A stretch of 64,000 nucleotides of DNA from Nissolia schottii. Its lineage: Eukaryota > Streptophyta > Magnoliopsida > Fabales > Fabaceae. The stretch's first letter is position 1. Every line of letters begins with the position of its first letter. The notes beneath the pieces were generated by a model. It saw only the letters and a list, made by a program, of their open reading frames with translations. It was not told where the DNA came from and ran no database searches. This document shows, in pieces, positions 41,801 to 53,994 of this stretch. The DNA lies in contig QANU01025285.1 of the NCBI GenBank assembly GCA_003254905.1, positions 387,112-451,111 on the forward strand, written 5' to 3'. The translations under genes were made by a program, and so were the position numbers.

Positions 41801-44800
41801 CATAGTTCTGATAAGGTTCTATTCGATATTAATGGTTTCATATCTTTGCCAAATAAGTTTTCCAATCATGGCTGTAGTATCTGTTCTCTAGCTAAGTTTA
41901 GGAGACTTTCATTTGTTTCAAACAACCACTTGTCCAAAAGTCCTTTTGGTTTGATACGTTGTGACATTTGGCTGCCATATCATGTTCCCACTTATAACGG
42001 AAAGAGATACTTTCTCACTATTGTTGATGATTGCACACGTTTTACTTGGACCGACTACAAATGAAATCTGAAGCTCCTTCTGTTTTGATGCAATTTTTTT
42101 TCATTAATTGAAACTCCATTCAATGTCAAAATAAAGAAGCTAAGATCAGATAATGCTAAGGAATTAGCTCTTACTGATTTCTTACAAACTAAAGGAGTTC
42201 TTCATCAATTCTCTTGTGTGGAGAGACCAGAACAAAATTTAGTGGTTGAAAGGAAGCACTAGCACCTATTGAATGTTACTGGAGGTTTATTCTTTCAATC
42301 CAAAGTACCAATATCCTTTTGTGGGGATTGAATTGCAGCTGCAACTTTTATCATCAACAGATTGTCATCTCCTGTACTGAGGCATCAGTCTCCTTATGCA
42401 TTATTGTATAACCAACCCCCCAATTACTTTAATCTCAGGGTATTTGGTTGTTTGTGCTATGCTGGTACCTTACCTTCTAAGAGGACAAAATTTTCTCCTA
42501 TAGCTACTCCTTGTGTGTTTGTTGGATATCCCATTGGATACATAGGATACAAGCTATACAACTTGGAAAGCAGACAGTTCTTCATTAGTAGAGATGTTCT
42601 GTTCCATGAAGACATTTTCCCCTTCCAACACAACACACATCTGCAGCACCAACCTGAACTATTTGCTGATACTGTGCTGCCAATCTTTGCTGCTGATTTG
42701 TCCCCACAATTACAGCATCCTCCAATTCCTGCGACAGCAAATGAGTCACCTGATGCCCTGCATATGACCACTGATGATGCAGAATCAATTACCTCAGGAC
42801 CTGTTCTGCCTCCAACAGTGCAAACTAGGTCAGGAAGGGTAGTTAGAACCCCTGCATACCTACAAGATTATACCTACAACAATGTCAAATATCCATTATC
42901 AACTATGTGTCCTATCATAGACTAAGTGCATCCTATAAAGGCTTTTGTCCAATCAAGTTAGTTCAGTATTTGAACCTTCATTCTATCACCAAGCTGTCTA
43001 GTTTCCTCAAAGGCAACAGGCAATAAAGGAGGAATTGAAAGCTATGGAAGATAATGAAACCTGGTCAGCGGTTAAACTCCCCCCTGGACAGCATGCCATA
43101 GGTTGCCGATGGGTCTACATAGTGAAATATAAGCCAAATGGAGAAGTGGATAGAGATAAAGCTCAGCTGGTTGCAAAGGGATATACTCAGTAAGCAAGGA
43201 TTGACTTCATGGATACATTTTCCCCGGTTTCTAAACTCACCACTGTGAGAGTTCTTTTGAGCATTACAGCAGTACAGAATTGGTCTCTATTGCAGTTGGA
43301 TATCAACAATGCTTTTTTGAATGGTGACCTCTTTGAAGAAGTGTACATGGATTTACCACTAGGTTATCAGGTTCAAGGAGAAAGAAAGCACTTGGTGTGT
43401 AAACTCCATAAATCAATATATGGATTGAGACAGGCCGCTAGGCAGTCGTTTCACAATTTTTCCACTCTAACCACAGGAGGCTTTCATCAATCTAAGAGTG
43501 GTTACTCTCTCTTTCATTCAGGCTCGGGTGCAAGCTTAGTGGTGTTGCTTGTTTATGTTGATGGCATCATCATTGCAAGTCCTTCTCCTGACTGGATTGC
43601 TGCTGTTAGACAGCAACTTCAATCTTGGTTCAACATCAAAGTGATTGGTGATTTGAGATATTTCCTTGGCTTAGAGATTGCTCGATCTCCAAAGGGAATT
43701 TGATTGAGTCAGCACAAGTATGACTTGTCTTTACTTGAAGAGACAAGCTTCTTGGATGCTAAACCAGCACATTTACATATGGAACCCAATCTGAAGCTGA
43801 GCTCTACTGATGGTGATCTGCTTGAAGATATTTCCCTTTATCATAGGCTCATTGGCAAGCTTATATACCTCACAATCTCAAGGCCTAACATCACTTATGC
43901 AGGGAATAGATTAAGTTAGTTCATGGCAGCTCGAAGAGTTCCTCATCTCAATGCAATACATCACTTGCTCAGATACATTAAGAATGCTCCAGGCCTTGCT
44001 GTGTTCTTTAGCTCACAATCATCGCTCACACTCAAGGCTTATGCAGATGTAGATTGGGGAAGCTGTCCCGACACTAGAAGATCAACCACTGGGTTCTGCG
44101 TTTTCTTAGGTGATTCCTTGGTGTCTTGGAAGTCTAAGAAGCAAGCAACAATGTTAAAGTCTTTAGGAGAAGCTGAATAAAGATCCTTATCTGCAGTGGC
44201 AAGTGAAATCACTTGGCTCACTTCATTGCTGCGAGTATTTGAACTCTCTCCCAGACCTGTGATGGTGTTTTGTGATAACCAGGCCGCAATTCACACTGCT
44301 ACTAATCCCTCATTCCATGAACGTTCTAAGCACATCGAGAGTTATGAGTTGTGGAATTGTAACAACACAGGTTCTAGCCTGTGAATAGAGGGTTGAAATT
44401 TGTTATATAAACTATTGCTGATAGGCTCTTATTAGAATATTGAATAGTCCTTTTGAGTTAACCATAGGTAATGTTGGTTAGTCATGGGAAATTGCTGTGT
44501 ACCTTATTGAATCAAAAAATTGCTGTAAAAAACCAAAACAGAAAAAGAAAATCCAGGAAAAAAATAGAATTTTCCTTTTTATGGATTTAATTTCTACTTG
44601 ATTGTGCTATGGAATGCGCATCCCCTCATTTTTCCTTTTGATTTTGATTTAAATAGGCCATTCCTGATGAAGTGTGGGCTTGTGGGCCTTCTGCAAGAGT
44701 TCTAGATTGCAACAACAATTCAATTAAGAATGTCCCTGTTGAAATTGCTCGTCTTACTGGTCTAGAGGTAAGCTGAACTCTCTCTTTATAGGTTTTTTTG

Positions 44801-47038
44801 TTCCAGCTGCCAACAAAGATTTACAGGAAGCTATATTTAACCCAGCTTAGCTTCTTTCAAAATGCTGCAGAAACTATTTATTAATGCAAATGGTGTATTG
44901 GACGAGTCAATTATCTGGGAAGGACTAACAACTCTGAAGCACCTAACAGTATTATCATTGAACCAGAACCAGTGAGTAGATCATCATTGAAGTACTAACA
45001 ACCATTCATCAATTGTGTTTGTTTTGTTTAAACTCACGTACAACAACGAACAAATTTATGCTAAGATTGCATGTACTTGGGATTTCCATTTGTCTATTGT
45101 CCATTCCAAACCATCAATAATATGCTGTAGTTGGTCACCTGCTCCAAAGGTGAAGGGATTGAGGGAAGAAGTATATCTGCTCTGAACATTGTGCTTCTAG
45201 CATACTGCTTGTAGAGTTTAATACTAATGGTAAAGGTTGCTTGCATTGTATCTTAGACCAATAACTCTTACTTTAGGTGTTCTGTTCTAATATATATTAG
45301 TATATTACTTCAATTCATCATGTCAAACTCTCAGCATATTTGTGAGGATGAATTCTATTCTTTATCCCTAATATTACCTGTTAGATCTTTATTTGTCAAT
45401 TGAAGTTAGTCCCTTTATGTAATTTGTTTATTTGACTTTTGACATGATTTCTGCAGGTTAACTACTTTGCCATCTGCTCTGGGATCTCTAACCTCTTTAA
45501 GAGAGCTTCATGTCTCCAACAATAAGTTGGGCGGCCTTCCTAATGAAATAGGGAAACTGACACAATTAGAAGTTCTGCTAGCCAACAATAATAGGTATCG
45601 TTTTGAAACTCTCTAGCTGTTAATGTATATTTATTTATTGACTCATGCAATTATAAGTTTGGTCAAATTGGTAAAAACACTGTTTCATCATTGTCCTGAA
45701 GCTGCCTTGTTTATGGGTCCATTTAATTGATTCATAGGCTCCTGGTTTACTCGATGAAATTTGATGAATGAAAAAACATACATTCTTATGTTAAGAGGCA
45801 TCATGTTTTGAATGCATGAAAATATAACCCCCCTGCCCCCATCTAGATGAATCCCGAAAGAGATAAAAAATAATAATGAATGTGAATAATTTATAATTTA
45901 AATTCTCAAACTTGTGTCGTTTCGGCGGAAGAATCTCCTTCAAGTATGCCTGCCTGTGTGGAAAAGGGCTCATAAGTAGCCTTCTTCCATCATTTCATCA
46001 AGTTTCAATCCAAATCTATTGCAGGACAATTCTAATGAGTTCACTTAGCTGAAAAAGCCAGTTTATTCAAAAATCTTCTCGTGCAGTAGTTTCTGTTGTA
46101 AAAGCATTACTAATGTCTCTTTTTTTCTCAGGATGACTACCATCGGTGAATTTGTAGGGAATTGCCATTCTCTTGTTGAGGTACAATCAATTGTTGGTCT
46201 TGTGCCTTTTTTCTCATTTCGTTATTCAGAATCACCTAGATGATATACAGAATTGACAAACTAAAACATGCAATAGAAATGATCATTTTTTTTTTAAGTA
46301 TGCGTACTCTTAATATACTTATCTAGGTTTTCTTGTGGCACAGGTTGATTTCTCATCTAATTTCCTGTCAGAATTGCCAGAGACATTTAGCAGTTTGAGC
46401 AATTTGAAGGTATCCTATTTCCCCATTTTTCCCTATATGTCATCTCATTTGTTGAAGTAAAATGGATACTAACTCCACCTTTCTGACCAATATGCAGGCT
46501 TTGTATCTTAGTAATAATGGGATGAAATCTCTTCCCTCTAAACTATTCAAGACTTGCCTCCAGCTCTCCACATTGGATCTGCACAATACAGAAATAACAA
46601 TTGATCTCCTTCGTCAGGTGCGAACTTCTTTTATTTTTTTGAACGATGAAAAAATTTATCAGAATCTGACATAAATCCCGGTGGTTTATTGGACGAAATG
46701 AAACACTCTGACTCACTTATTCATCAAATGTTCAATAGTTATGCCAGGTTACATTGACAATAGAATTCGGACAAAATTTTTGGCTCTCTAAAATTTTTTG
46801 TTGGCATTATTTTTCAAAGTAACTATTTCATTTCAGGATAAAGCTTAGCATAGTTACGTTAGTTCATTGAGGCATGTAATACCTAAGAAATGAAGTTGAC
46901 GTTGAACTATGCTTGGCTTTCTTACAGTTTGAAGGGTGGAACGATTTCGATGAGCGCCGCCGCAATAAGCATCAGAAACAAATCGATTTCCGAGTTGGAG
47001 TCTCCAGAGATTTTGATGAAGGTGCTGATAAAAACTAA
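38888..47038 (+). CDS. LRR protein with N-terminal ubiquitin-like domain (At2g30105-like)
   Basis: Ten exons with GT..AG borders and continuous phase: 38888-39089, 39171-39265, 40009-40191, 44657-44767, 44871-44971, 45457-45594, 46132-46180, 46344-46409, 46498-46617 and 46928-47038. They give 391 residues. After an (Asn-Ser)n tract, residues about 22-98 form a ubiquitin-like domain ([39 protein letters not shown]). Residues about 165-350 are plant leucine-rich repeats such as [20 protein letters not shown] and [15 protein letters not shown]. The C-terminus is basic and acidic ([11 protein letters not shown]). Exon structure and domain order match At2g30105-type proteins; the function of this family is not known. 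Intron 3 (4.5 kb) carries a degenerate copia element, yet the coding sequence is intact. It is convergent with UBA1. Confidence 0.9.
38916..38954 (+). repeat. In-frame hexanucleotide microsatellite in exon 1
   Basis: About six units of AATTCC (one as AATTCA) encode Asn-Ser repeats. Length change by whole units keeps the reading frame. Confidence 0.9.
39497..39588. mobile_element. Short MITE in intron 2 of the LRR gene
   Basis: GTGTGTTTGCGAGTTGGGTT at the left and AAACCCAACTCGCAAACACA at the right are near-perfect inverted repeats bounding about 92 bp, with a C-run in the loop. Flanking TTA/TAA may be a target site, but this is not certain. Confidence 0.7.
40915..41295 (+). other. Possible retroelement leader/LTR upstream of the copia element
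   Basis: Lies directly before the primer-binding site and ends TTACA, as a 5' LTR might. Near 41035 a short frame reads KVYTRRR, a motif often seen in the linker between copia integrase and reverse transcriptase, so older retroelement debris is also possible. Borders unknown. Confidence 0.3.
41296..44345 (+). mobile_element. Degenerate Ty1/copia retrotransposon in an intron
   Basis: Starts with a primer-binding site, TTGGCATCAGAGCAC at 41296, close to the usual TTGGTATCAGAGC. In order: a gag-like coiled-coil frame with repeated LGQ/GELGQ units (41330-41626); gag-pre-integrase ([12 protein letters not shown] near 41780); integrase with VDDCTRFTW near 42025, LRSDNAKE near 42145 and VERKH near 42245; reverse transcriptase from about 43020 ([31 protein letters not shown]); RNase H (43920-44345, [23 protein letters not shown]). 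It ends abruptly after ERSKHIE. Several stops and frameshifts break it and the RT active-site box reads YVDG instead of YVDD. The same orientation as the host gene. No 3' LTR found; it is dead. Confidence 0.85.
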
Positions 47039-47273
47039 GAAACTATTTTGACACGAGTATCGCAGTGAGTATCGCAGTTCAGATAGCATTCATGAAGGTT
47101 ATGTTCAAACTTGATCACATCTGCTTGAGTGGCCTCTGCTGGTTGGAAATTTGTGATGAGATGGATTTTTTTTTTTGAATTTTTTACTTAATAGTGATTT
47201 AGTAATTACTAAGATCCTGTTGAGTTAGTTTCACATTTTAGTTTTTAATTAATGAGTTTACACCATTACTTAT

Positions 47274-47279
47274 AATAAA
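47274..47279 (+). terminator. Candidate poly(A) signal of the LRR gene
   Basis: AATAAA about 235 bp after the stop codon at 47038. Confidence 0.35.
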
Positions 47280-47360
47280 GTCATCTGATTTTAACTACAA
47301 GAATTGCAGCAAAATCTTTTTACAGCAAATGGGCTTAGGTCCATTTGGGTATACAAGTCT

Positions 47361-47720
47361 TTTTTTTTTTTTTCCTAACACAATGAAAATTTTCATTGAA
47401 TAAGGCTCCAAAGGGAAGCGAAATACAACCGAATTGATCGTAAAGCCATGGGAAAATACGACTCAATAAGGATAAGCAAGAGCGTTGATAAAAATCTAGA
47501 AAGGCAAATCCAAGATGGAAAAAACTCAAGGAGGAATAAAAGTGTGTCTCCAACCCATTAAATTTAAGGCACACCAAAAAAAGAGAGTAAAAGATATTAC
47601 AACACCCAAAATTATATAAACTTAAAACCCACCCAAGAAAATAAAAGTTTCCTTCGGCATGACCATCAAGAATGAGAGGAAACCAAATAAAACATCTAGA
47701 AAACAACACCCAACATTGAG
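47361..47720 (-). mobile_element. LINE-like 3' end with poly(A) tail
   Basis: On the minus strand the segment ends TTCAATGAAAATTTTCATTG followed by a short spacer and an A-tract (the T-run at 47361-47374), the usual look of plant L1-like 3' ends. The protein-like frames across it carry no recognisable RT motif, so only a 3' tail or a processed copy of unknown origin is present. Confidence 0.35.
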
Positions 47721-49540
47721 AAATCAAATGTAAGTTAAAATGAGCTTATAACAAAATAAGCTTATCATAAAAGATCTTTTGTAAAGGTAAATTATAAATA
47801 AGTTATAATTGTATGGAAGAAGACTTATATGGATTGAGTTAAGGATTAAAATGGTCCTTGATAATGGCATAGTGCTCACCAAAGTTGTCATACATTTCCC
47901 TCCAACACTTGTCATTCCAGATCCAAATCTGTGTGTTTCATATCCATGGCGTAACTCTCTTTGTCCATCATATACACATCACTCTCTCTCTCTCTCTCTG
48001 TCTCAAAAGCTCTATTTATGGGCGTTCATTTTCCCTCTTCATCCACACCCGCCTCCTCTTTCTTCTTTCTCTACTCATCATTACCCTTCTTCCATTTTCA
48101 CCGCCATTCTATTTCTAACCTTGTGCAAACTCATATTCCACAAAGAGAAGAAGGACCCTTCTTCCCTAAGGAAAAAAGCACAGCATGACACAATCCAGGG
48201 TAAGTATACTAAGATTTCAGCACCACAAACATAACAAACCAAGATACAAAGAGAAATAGTAGATTGTAAAAATCAAAAGCTGCAGATTAGTGACCTCTAA
48301 TATACACATCAAGAGGACAATTGTAAAAATCGCAACTTTCTATGTCAAAAAACCAGAAGCAATTGAACAAATCAACTGGGTCCTGTTATTTTCAATTTAA
48401 ATTGGAAAAGAGAAGGAAAAAAACTCCCTGCCATTATCAACACCTCCTCCATGACTGTGGCCGGAGATCAGTGGAGAGCGGCCGGAGATCTGTAATAATA
48501 GAATTGCTTTGTAGTGTTTAGCTACTTAATTTTAAAAGTGATTGATCCTATAATCAGTTATAATCATTCATTTAAATGTGATTGATCCTATAACTTAGTG
48601 ATTGATCTTACACTGCCTTAAATGCTTAGAGCTGTGACATAATGTTTGACCTTTGCTTGAACAAACTAAAATATGTTTGATCAGTCTATCTTTGTAAAAA
48701 AAAAAAAAAACATTCATTTAAATCATCAATATTTTAATATTTTTATATTAAAAGAACTATTTGAATTAAAAAGAATAAACTTATTTAACCTATTATTTTT
48801 ATTTCAAAAAACATTAAGTTAATTTTTACTGCAAACTTGTTTGAATAAAATGTATTATATACCTATATTACTCATTTTCATTTTTTTTTCTCTTAACATG
48901 TATTAATATTTAATACTACAATTGATAGAGCAGGAGCCATAGTTTTAGGCTTGTAGCAAAATAGGTAGGTGTTACAGGAAAATTGGACAATGCTGAGATG
49001 CTACCTATAACTTAGACCTTGGATTGGTTCTGAGAACTTGAAGGTGGTGAACACGACAGTGGTTGGTGGTCGACAACCTTGGATAGCGGTGGAGGTACCT
49101 ACAAAAGACACTCTAATGCCCAAGTTAATTTATAAGTAAATATGAGGTGAATAATAGCTAGATCTTTTCTACTTGAGCATAAACAAAGTTCATGTATATA
49201 TACATTGTGAGAGGTGGTTGAGATTCTGTTTGTTGAGGTACTTTGTAACCGTAACCGTTATCCAGGAAGAAAATATTTATGTGGTCCATAATTATGTATT
49301 TATGACGTCAAGTAATGATTATGTGTTTATCAACAGTTACTCGAGTGATAACTGACTCATTATTGCTTAAGCCTCCTGGTGACTAAGTTGAGCGTTATAC
49401 TCTTTGGTCATCTCAGGCTTTCTTATCTGGCTTGATCATCTCGGGTGCACGAGATCTGACATTCCTTGTTAGGTTTAGGCTGTAACATAAGCCCTCTGGT
49501 CAATATGTGAAGTCACATGTCAGGTGTCAGAGGCAATCAA
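47721..49540. other. No recognisable gene
   Basis: Contains a CT microsatellite (47981-48000) and AT-rich DNA. A frame of 141 codons at 47809-48234 is low-complexity Leu/Ser/His and I do not support it. Confidence 0.4.
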
Positions 49541-49555
49541 TTTATATGTCAAATT

Positions 49556-50298
49556 TAGAGGTGTATATGGGCTGGGTTGGGTCAGGTTTGCCTTTACTCG
49601 AACCCGGCCCTATATTTGGACCGAGCCAATTTTGAAGACCCAAACGAGACCCTAGACCCAAATAGACCTAATCATCTTTGGGCCAAGTTAAAACCCGGGT
49701 TTGGACTGGACTTAAAACGGGCCAACTATTAATTAAAAAATAAAAAATAAAAAATAATATCCATTAAAAAATAAAGTTGAAAAAATTGCAAACCAACTAT
49801 TTCATTTTTCATTTTGCTTCTTATTTGAATAAGCATCATAGTTCCTGACTAAACACCCATTAATTTTAAACACAACAACAAAATGACATAAAATTTCTAA
49901 TTCTAGCATTTCCATTCAAACTTCCATAGTTTTAGTGCACAACACAAACATCAAAAAAATAATGGGTGCACTCATTAAGATGCATAAACTAAGAAAATTG
50001 CAGCAATGTATCCTTCATGTGCTAGGTTTCTACTTTCTACACACCAAAATAAACATATGGTTTAATTACAATAGATTATCCAAAAAATGTTGCATCATAA
50101 AATGTACATGGGCCGGGTTGGGTCGGGTTTGCCTTTATCCGAACCCGACCCTATATTAAGACCGAGCAAATTTTAAAGACCCAAACCCGACCCTAGACCT
50201 GAATAGACCCAATCATCTTTGGGTTGAATGCTTCGAGCCGATCCGAGTTAGCCGGCCAGTACGGGTTAGCGGGCCAGACCGAGTTTTGTACACCCCTA
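49556..50298. mobile_element. hAT-type element with perfect 8-bp target duplication
   Basis: Ends TAGAGGTGTATA (left) and TGTACACCCCTA (right; complement TAGGGGTGTACA) bound 743 bp. The flanking 8-mers are identical: GTCAAATT at 49548-49555 and 50299-50306. The element carries an internal direct repeat of about 130 bp (49562-49695 and 50104-50230) with GGGTTGGGTC and GACCCAAAC motifs. Non-coding. Confidence 0.85.
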
Positions 50299-50380
50299 GT
50301 CAAATTCATTAGGACATTTGACACTTTGAAATAATCAATTTATATGTCAAATACATTAGGGCGTTTGACACTTTGAAACT
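50299..50380. repeat. Short tandem duplication beside the hAT element
   Basis: TCAAATTCATTAGGACATTTGACACTTTGAAA recurs as TCAAATACATTAGGGCGTTTGACACTTTGAAA about 50 bp later; the unit also occurs in part on the left flank of the element (CAATTTATATGTCAAATT). It predates the element insertion. Confidence 0.6.
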
Positions 50381-50963
50381 TGTTGTATGTTCCTTCCTGA
50401 ATTGAGATCATCTTTGTAAATCTAAGTCTTATCCTTTGCATCATATCTTTTAGAAAAACATGTAACTGGCGTGACTTTTTGATCAGGCATAATAGGGCCA
50501 TAAGTCGCATTATGCCCTCACCTTTTCTTTGCCTAATTACCCTATTGTCCTTGCCTTTTCATTTAACTCAAATTGGAAGGTGTGCTAGGGTACTCTTTCC
50601 TCGATTGGAAAGTGTCTTGGAGTACTCTTCTCTCTCAATTTTTTATCCTCAATGGAGGTTTTCTTGAGAAAGTTTTAACGAGGCCCACCCATCATTTAAC
50701 AAAAACAATAAAGGATTTATTTTCATTAATTTATTTATTTAATCCCATGCATGTCATTATTTACATGCATTTAATTATCATGGTATAAATATGAATAGAT
50801 AACACTTGACTTATCTGAGACTTTGGGACTTACACGTCATTATTTAATCCTCTCGAGGCCCACGTCACTGCAACTTTGAGTCTTCTCGAGCTCGTTTTCA
50901 TGCGCCGCAGACCACCGTCTCGAAGCAGAAAGGGAGAAAGTAAAAGAAAATCCGACAAAAACA

Positions 50964-51020
50964 GGTGCGACACTAGGACTTCCCACGAGGTCACCCATCC
51001 TAATACTACTCTCTCCCAAG
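50964..51020 (-). mobile_element. 5S rRNA-derived segment (Cassandra-type TRIM remnant)
   Basis: On the minus strand this 57-bp stretch contains CTTGGGAGAGAGTAGTA, then TTAGGATGGGTGACCTCGTG and GGAAGTCCTAGTGTCGCACC. This follows the 3' half of plant 5S rRNA with few changes. The 5' half of 5S is not recognisable, so this is not a 5S gene. Terminal repeats of Cassandra TRIM retroelements are known to carry exactly this type of 5S-derived sequence. I could not fix the LTR ends or find a second copy, so a solo or broken LTR is most likely. Confidence 0.7.
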
Positions 51021-53994
51021 TTTTGTCTGATCCCTTGGTCCTCTTTTATAGAGCCTCCTTGGCCGTTTAGCCTAAGTCATGCCTTTGTCATGTTTGAGCT
51101 TTGCGGAGACGTGTCAAGCTCTTGCATGTCCACAACGGTTACATCTAAAGTGGGATGAGGCATGGCATCATGGGAGACTATGTGAATCTCTTCCCACGTT
51201 TGTGAGCCAAGTCAGTTATGTAGACGTGTCAATATGCGCTTACCCTAGGTGAGGTCAGCGAATCGAATATCTAGCTCGAGCCTCTATCCATGGGCTCATT
51301 CCCGGCCCAGTCCACTATATACTAATGTGATAGAGAAGTTTATTATATTTGGTTGAGAATTCATTTTTCTTTTTTTAGTCTTTCAAGGTATTATATCTTC
51401 ATTCACTCGATTGAAATGTTCTTCCAAAAATTATCTTTTCCTGAATTAATACTAGAAAAAAATGTATTACTATCATTTTTTTTAGATATCTTTGTGTGAA
51501 GGCTATTAACTGGAAGTGTTATAAAACCCAGACCAGCCCAACAAGTTTGATTGGAAACCCAATGAATCGGTCACGGAACCGATCCGAGTCTTGCTTTTAA
51601 TCGGTTATTCATTGGACCCAGAGGGACCTAGGGCGAAGTGGTTGATTTTGACTAAAACCGATGACCCGGTCGTGTTTCAAAAACCTAGTTGGGTGATGCT
51701 TGTTTGATTTTTCTTGAACGAAAAAAAATGAAAAAAGAATAAACAAGGAGAGTTGCAAACAATAGTGAAGTTTTGCAATCGTCCCCCACACCGCGATGAG
51801 GAGGGCAATAGGTGAGAGAGAGGAAGAAGGAGAAAGCGGGTGATTTTTTGAGAGGAAGTGTTGATATTAATGATGAGGGAGAGAAAGAAAGTGTTGCAAC
51901 ACCTCTATTATGGGAGAAATTCAGACAGGAGTCTAAAGGAATGGATAGCGGGGGTAGGAATTAGGGTTAGTTATCTTAGTTTTTTATTATTTAAATCTTA
52001 AATTTAAAAGAAAAAAAAAAACTCAGGTGATTAGGTTGGCTTTGTAATGGGTCGGAGACGAACATTGTCAAAAGCAAAATATTCCCTAACGTGTCATTTT
52101 TCTATGTTATTCCTTTATGTAATTGGGTTGGGTGCATAGTGATGAATTTGATTTAATTTTATTTTAGATGTATTTTTTTATATTTAAAATATATTCTTCA
52201 TTTGTTTTAGTATATAATAATTCTTTAAAGATTTTATATTTATATATAAAAATATATAAATTATTAAATTATATCAAATTATTAATTATTTGTGTCATTT
52301 TATTGTATTTATTTAAATTTAATATATTTATTTAATTTATTCGATTTAGCAATTGATTCAATAACCCACTAGTTAAATTAGTGACTCAATGTGGGTTTAT
52401 AGGCCTACCACGCTTCCGTTGCGCCACTTTGATTTGTTGAATTAAAATCACAGGCTCAATCATTTAAAATATGCTTTTGATACTTTCATTTTGATTTTTT
52501 CTTTTGACAACACAAGAATTTATTTTGATAGAAACTTGACATTTTCTTTTAGTCGAAATAGAAATATGACATTAAACTCTACAGGGTGGCTGACGGTTTA
52601 TTTGTGCTTTTGGATTTAATTATGTATTTATTTGTCCTAGTTCCTTAAAGTGTAATGGTTTATGTACTCTTTTTCATCACTTAAGTTTTGTATTATTGAT
52701 TTTTTTTTTTAGCCATTTTAATAAGGCGCAACCATTACAAGCCAAGCATTGTTAAACCTTTGTAGATCTCTCCAATGGTATTTGCTTGCCCAATTTGGGC
52801 TTAAGCCTCTCTTGATCTATAAGGAAAAAAGGACATCAATTTAAGGGTGAGGTTATTGACATTCATATTTGTTTATCTACACTTCCCATTAACAATGTAT
52901 ACTTATAATTCTCTAAATTACCCTCACTTAATAATTATATTCAAAATCAAGCTTAAATATTAAAGAAATATTATATCATCTTAATAGATCAACCTAACTA
53001 TCCTCCTAAGTTTTCATAACCTAAATTTTGGAGAGCATGAGTTATTTCTAAAAAATAGAGCTTTCAATAATACTCCTGACATTCAAAAGCAATGAGCAAA
53101 AATACCTCAACTTTTGTTTATTTAACATCAATAAAAAAATAAAAAAAAAATGAATTTTTTGATTTTTATAAGAATAAACACTCAAAACAATTTTACCAAA
53201 CAAAGCCTAAGGTTAGGAGTATCATAGATGATTGAAGATAATGGCTAATAATGAAAGGAAGGAAAGTAGCGAGGAATAGAGTAAACCAAGACTGGTCAAC
53301 CATTACCACACACAAATCTAGCGGGCAATGCGCCTTTTCCTTCATCTCACATTAGAGGTCACAAAACTAAGGGCTTTGTATAAATCTAACCACACGCTTC
53401 CTCTTGACAATATCTATGAACTTAGATAGAATAAAATTTAACAAAAGAACAACCGTATATATTTTTTTAAGGGACAAACAAAAAAGAAACCTTTGAAGCA
53501 CCTTCTTAAAAAAATACACGAGACTTCAAGTTCAAAAAGTGGAATTTGAAGTTTTGCTTATGTTTTATCATAACCACAATTGACTTTCTCATCTGCGACT
53601 GTAAATTCATAATGTTACCTATGAAGTGAACCCCAAAACTTTTTGAGGAGTCCATTCCATATAGTCGCACAATTCCAACAATAGTACTATGGCTCAACAA
53701 TAAACCTAAGCTAGTATCGAGCATTACAACCGAACAATATAGGGAGATAGGATTAGAAAGAGGGTATGACATAAATCCACCAAGCCAATAAATGAGGTAT
53801 GGATCGAAGGAAGATCCCAAAACACATGCTAAGATAACATACAAGTAATTCAAGTTGCTTTTCAATTCATATATGAACTGTGATATAATCAACAGTGTTG
53901 CTTTTGAGAGCCCATCATGAATATGGAACCTGAGTCAGACAATGTTGTCGTTTTACCCAAGTCTAAAAAGACACTTGATGAAATGAAAGCAAAC
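51021..53994. other. No recognisable gene, 3 kb
   Basis: Part of this (about 51530-52440) holds CGGTTCA-like and AACCGAT-rich segments that may be another non-autonomous element, but ends could not be defined. The last few hundred bases are the 3' flank of UBA1. Confidence 0.35.

Noticed and set aside
47809..48234. 141-codon plus-strand frame
   Set aside because: Low-complexity Leu/Ser/His driven by a CT microsatellite; no motif.
50964..51020. Functional 5S rRNA gene
   Set aside because: Only the 3' half is present and the internal promoter is incomplete.
53506..53892. Minus-strand frame of 128 codons after UBA1
   Set aside because: Downstream of the UBA1 stop with no conserved motif; probably 3' flank.
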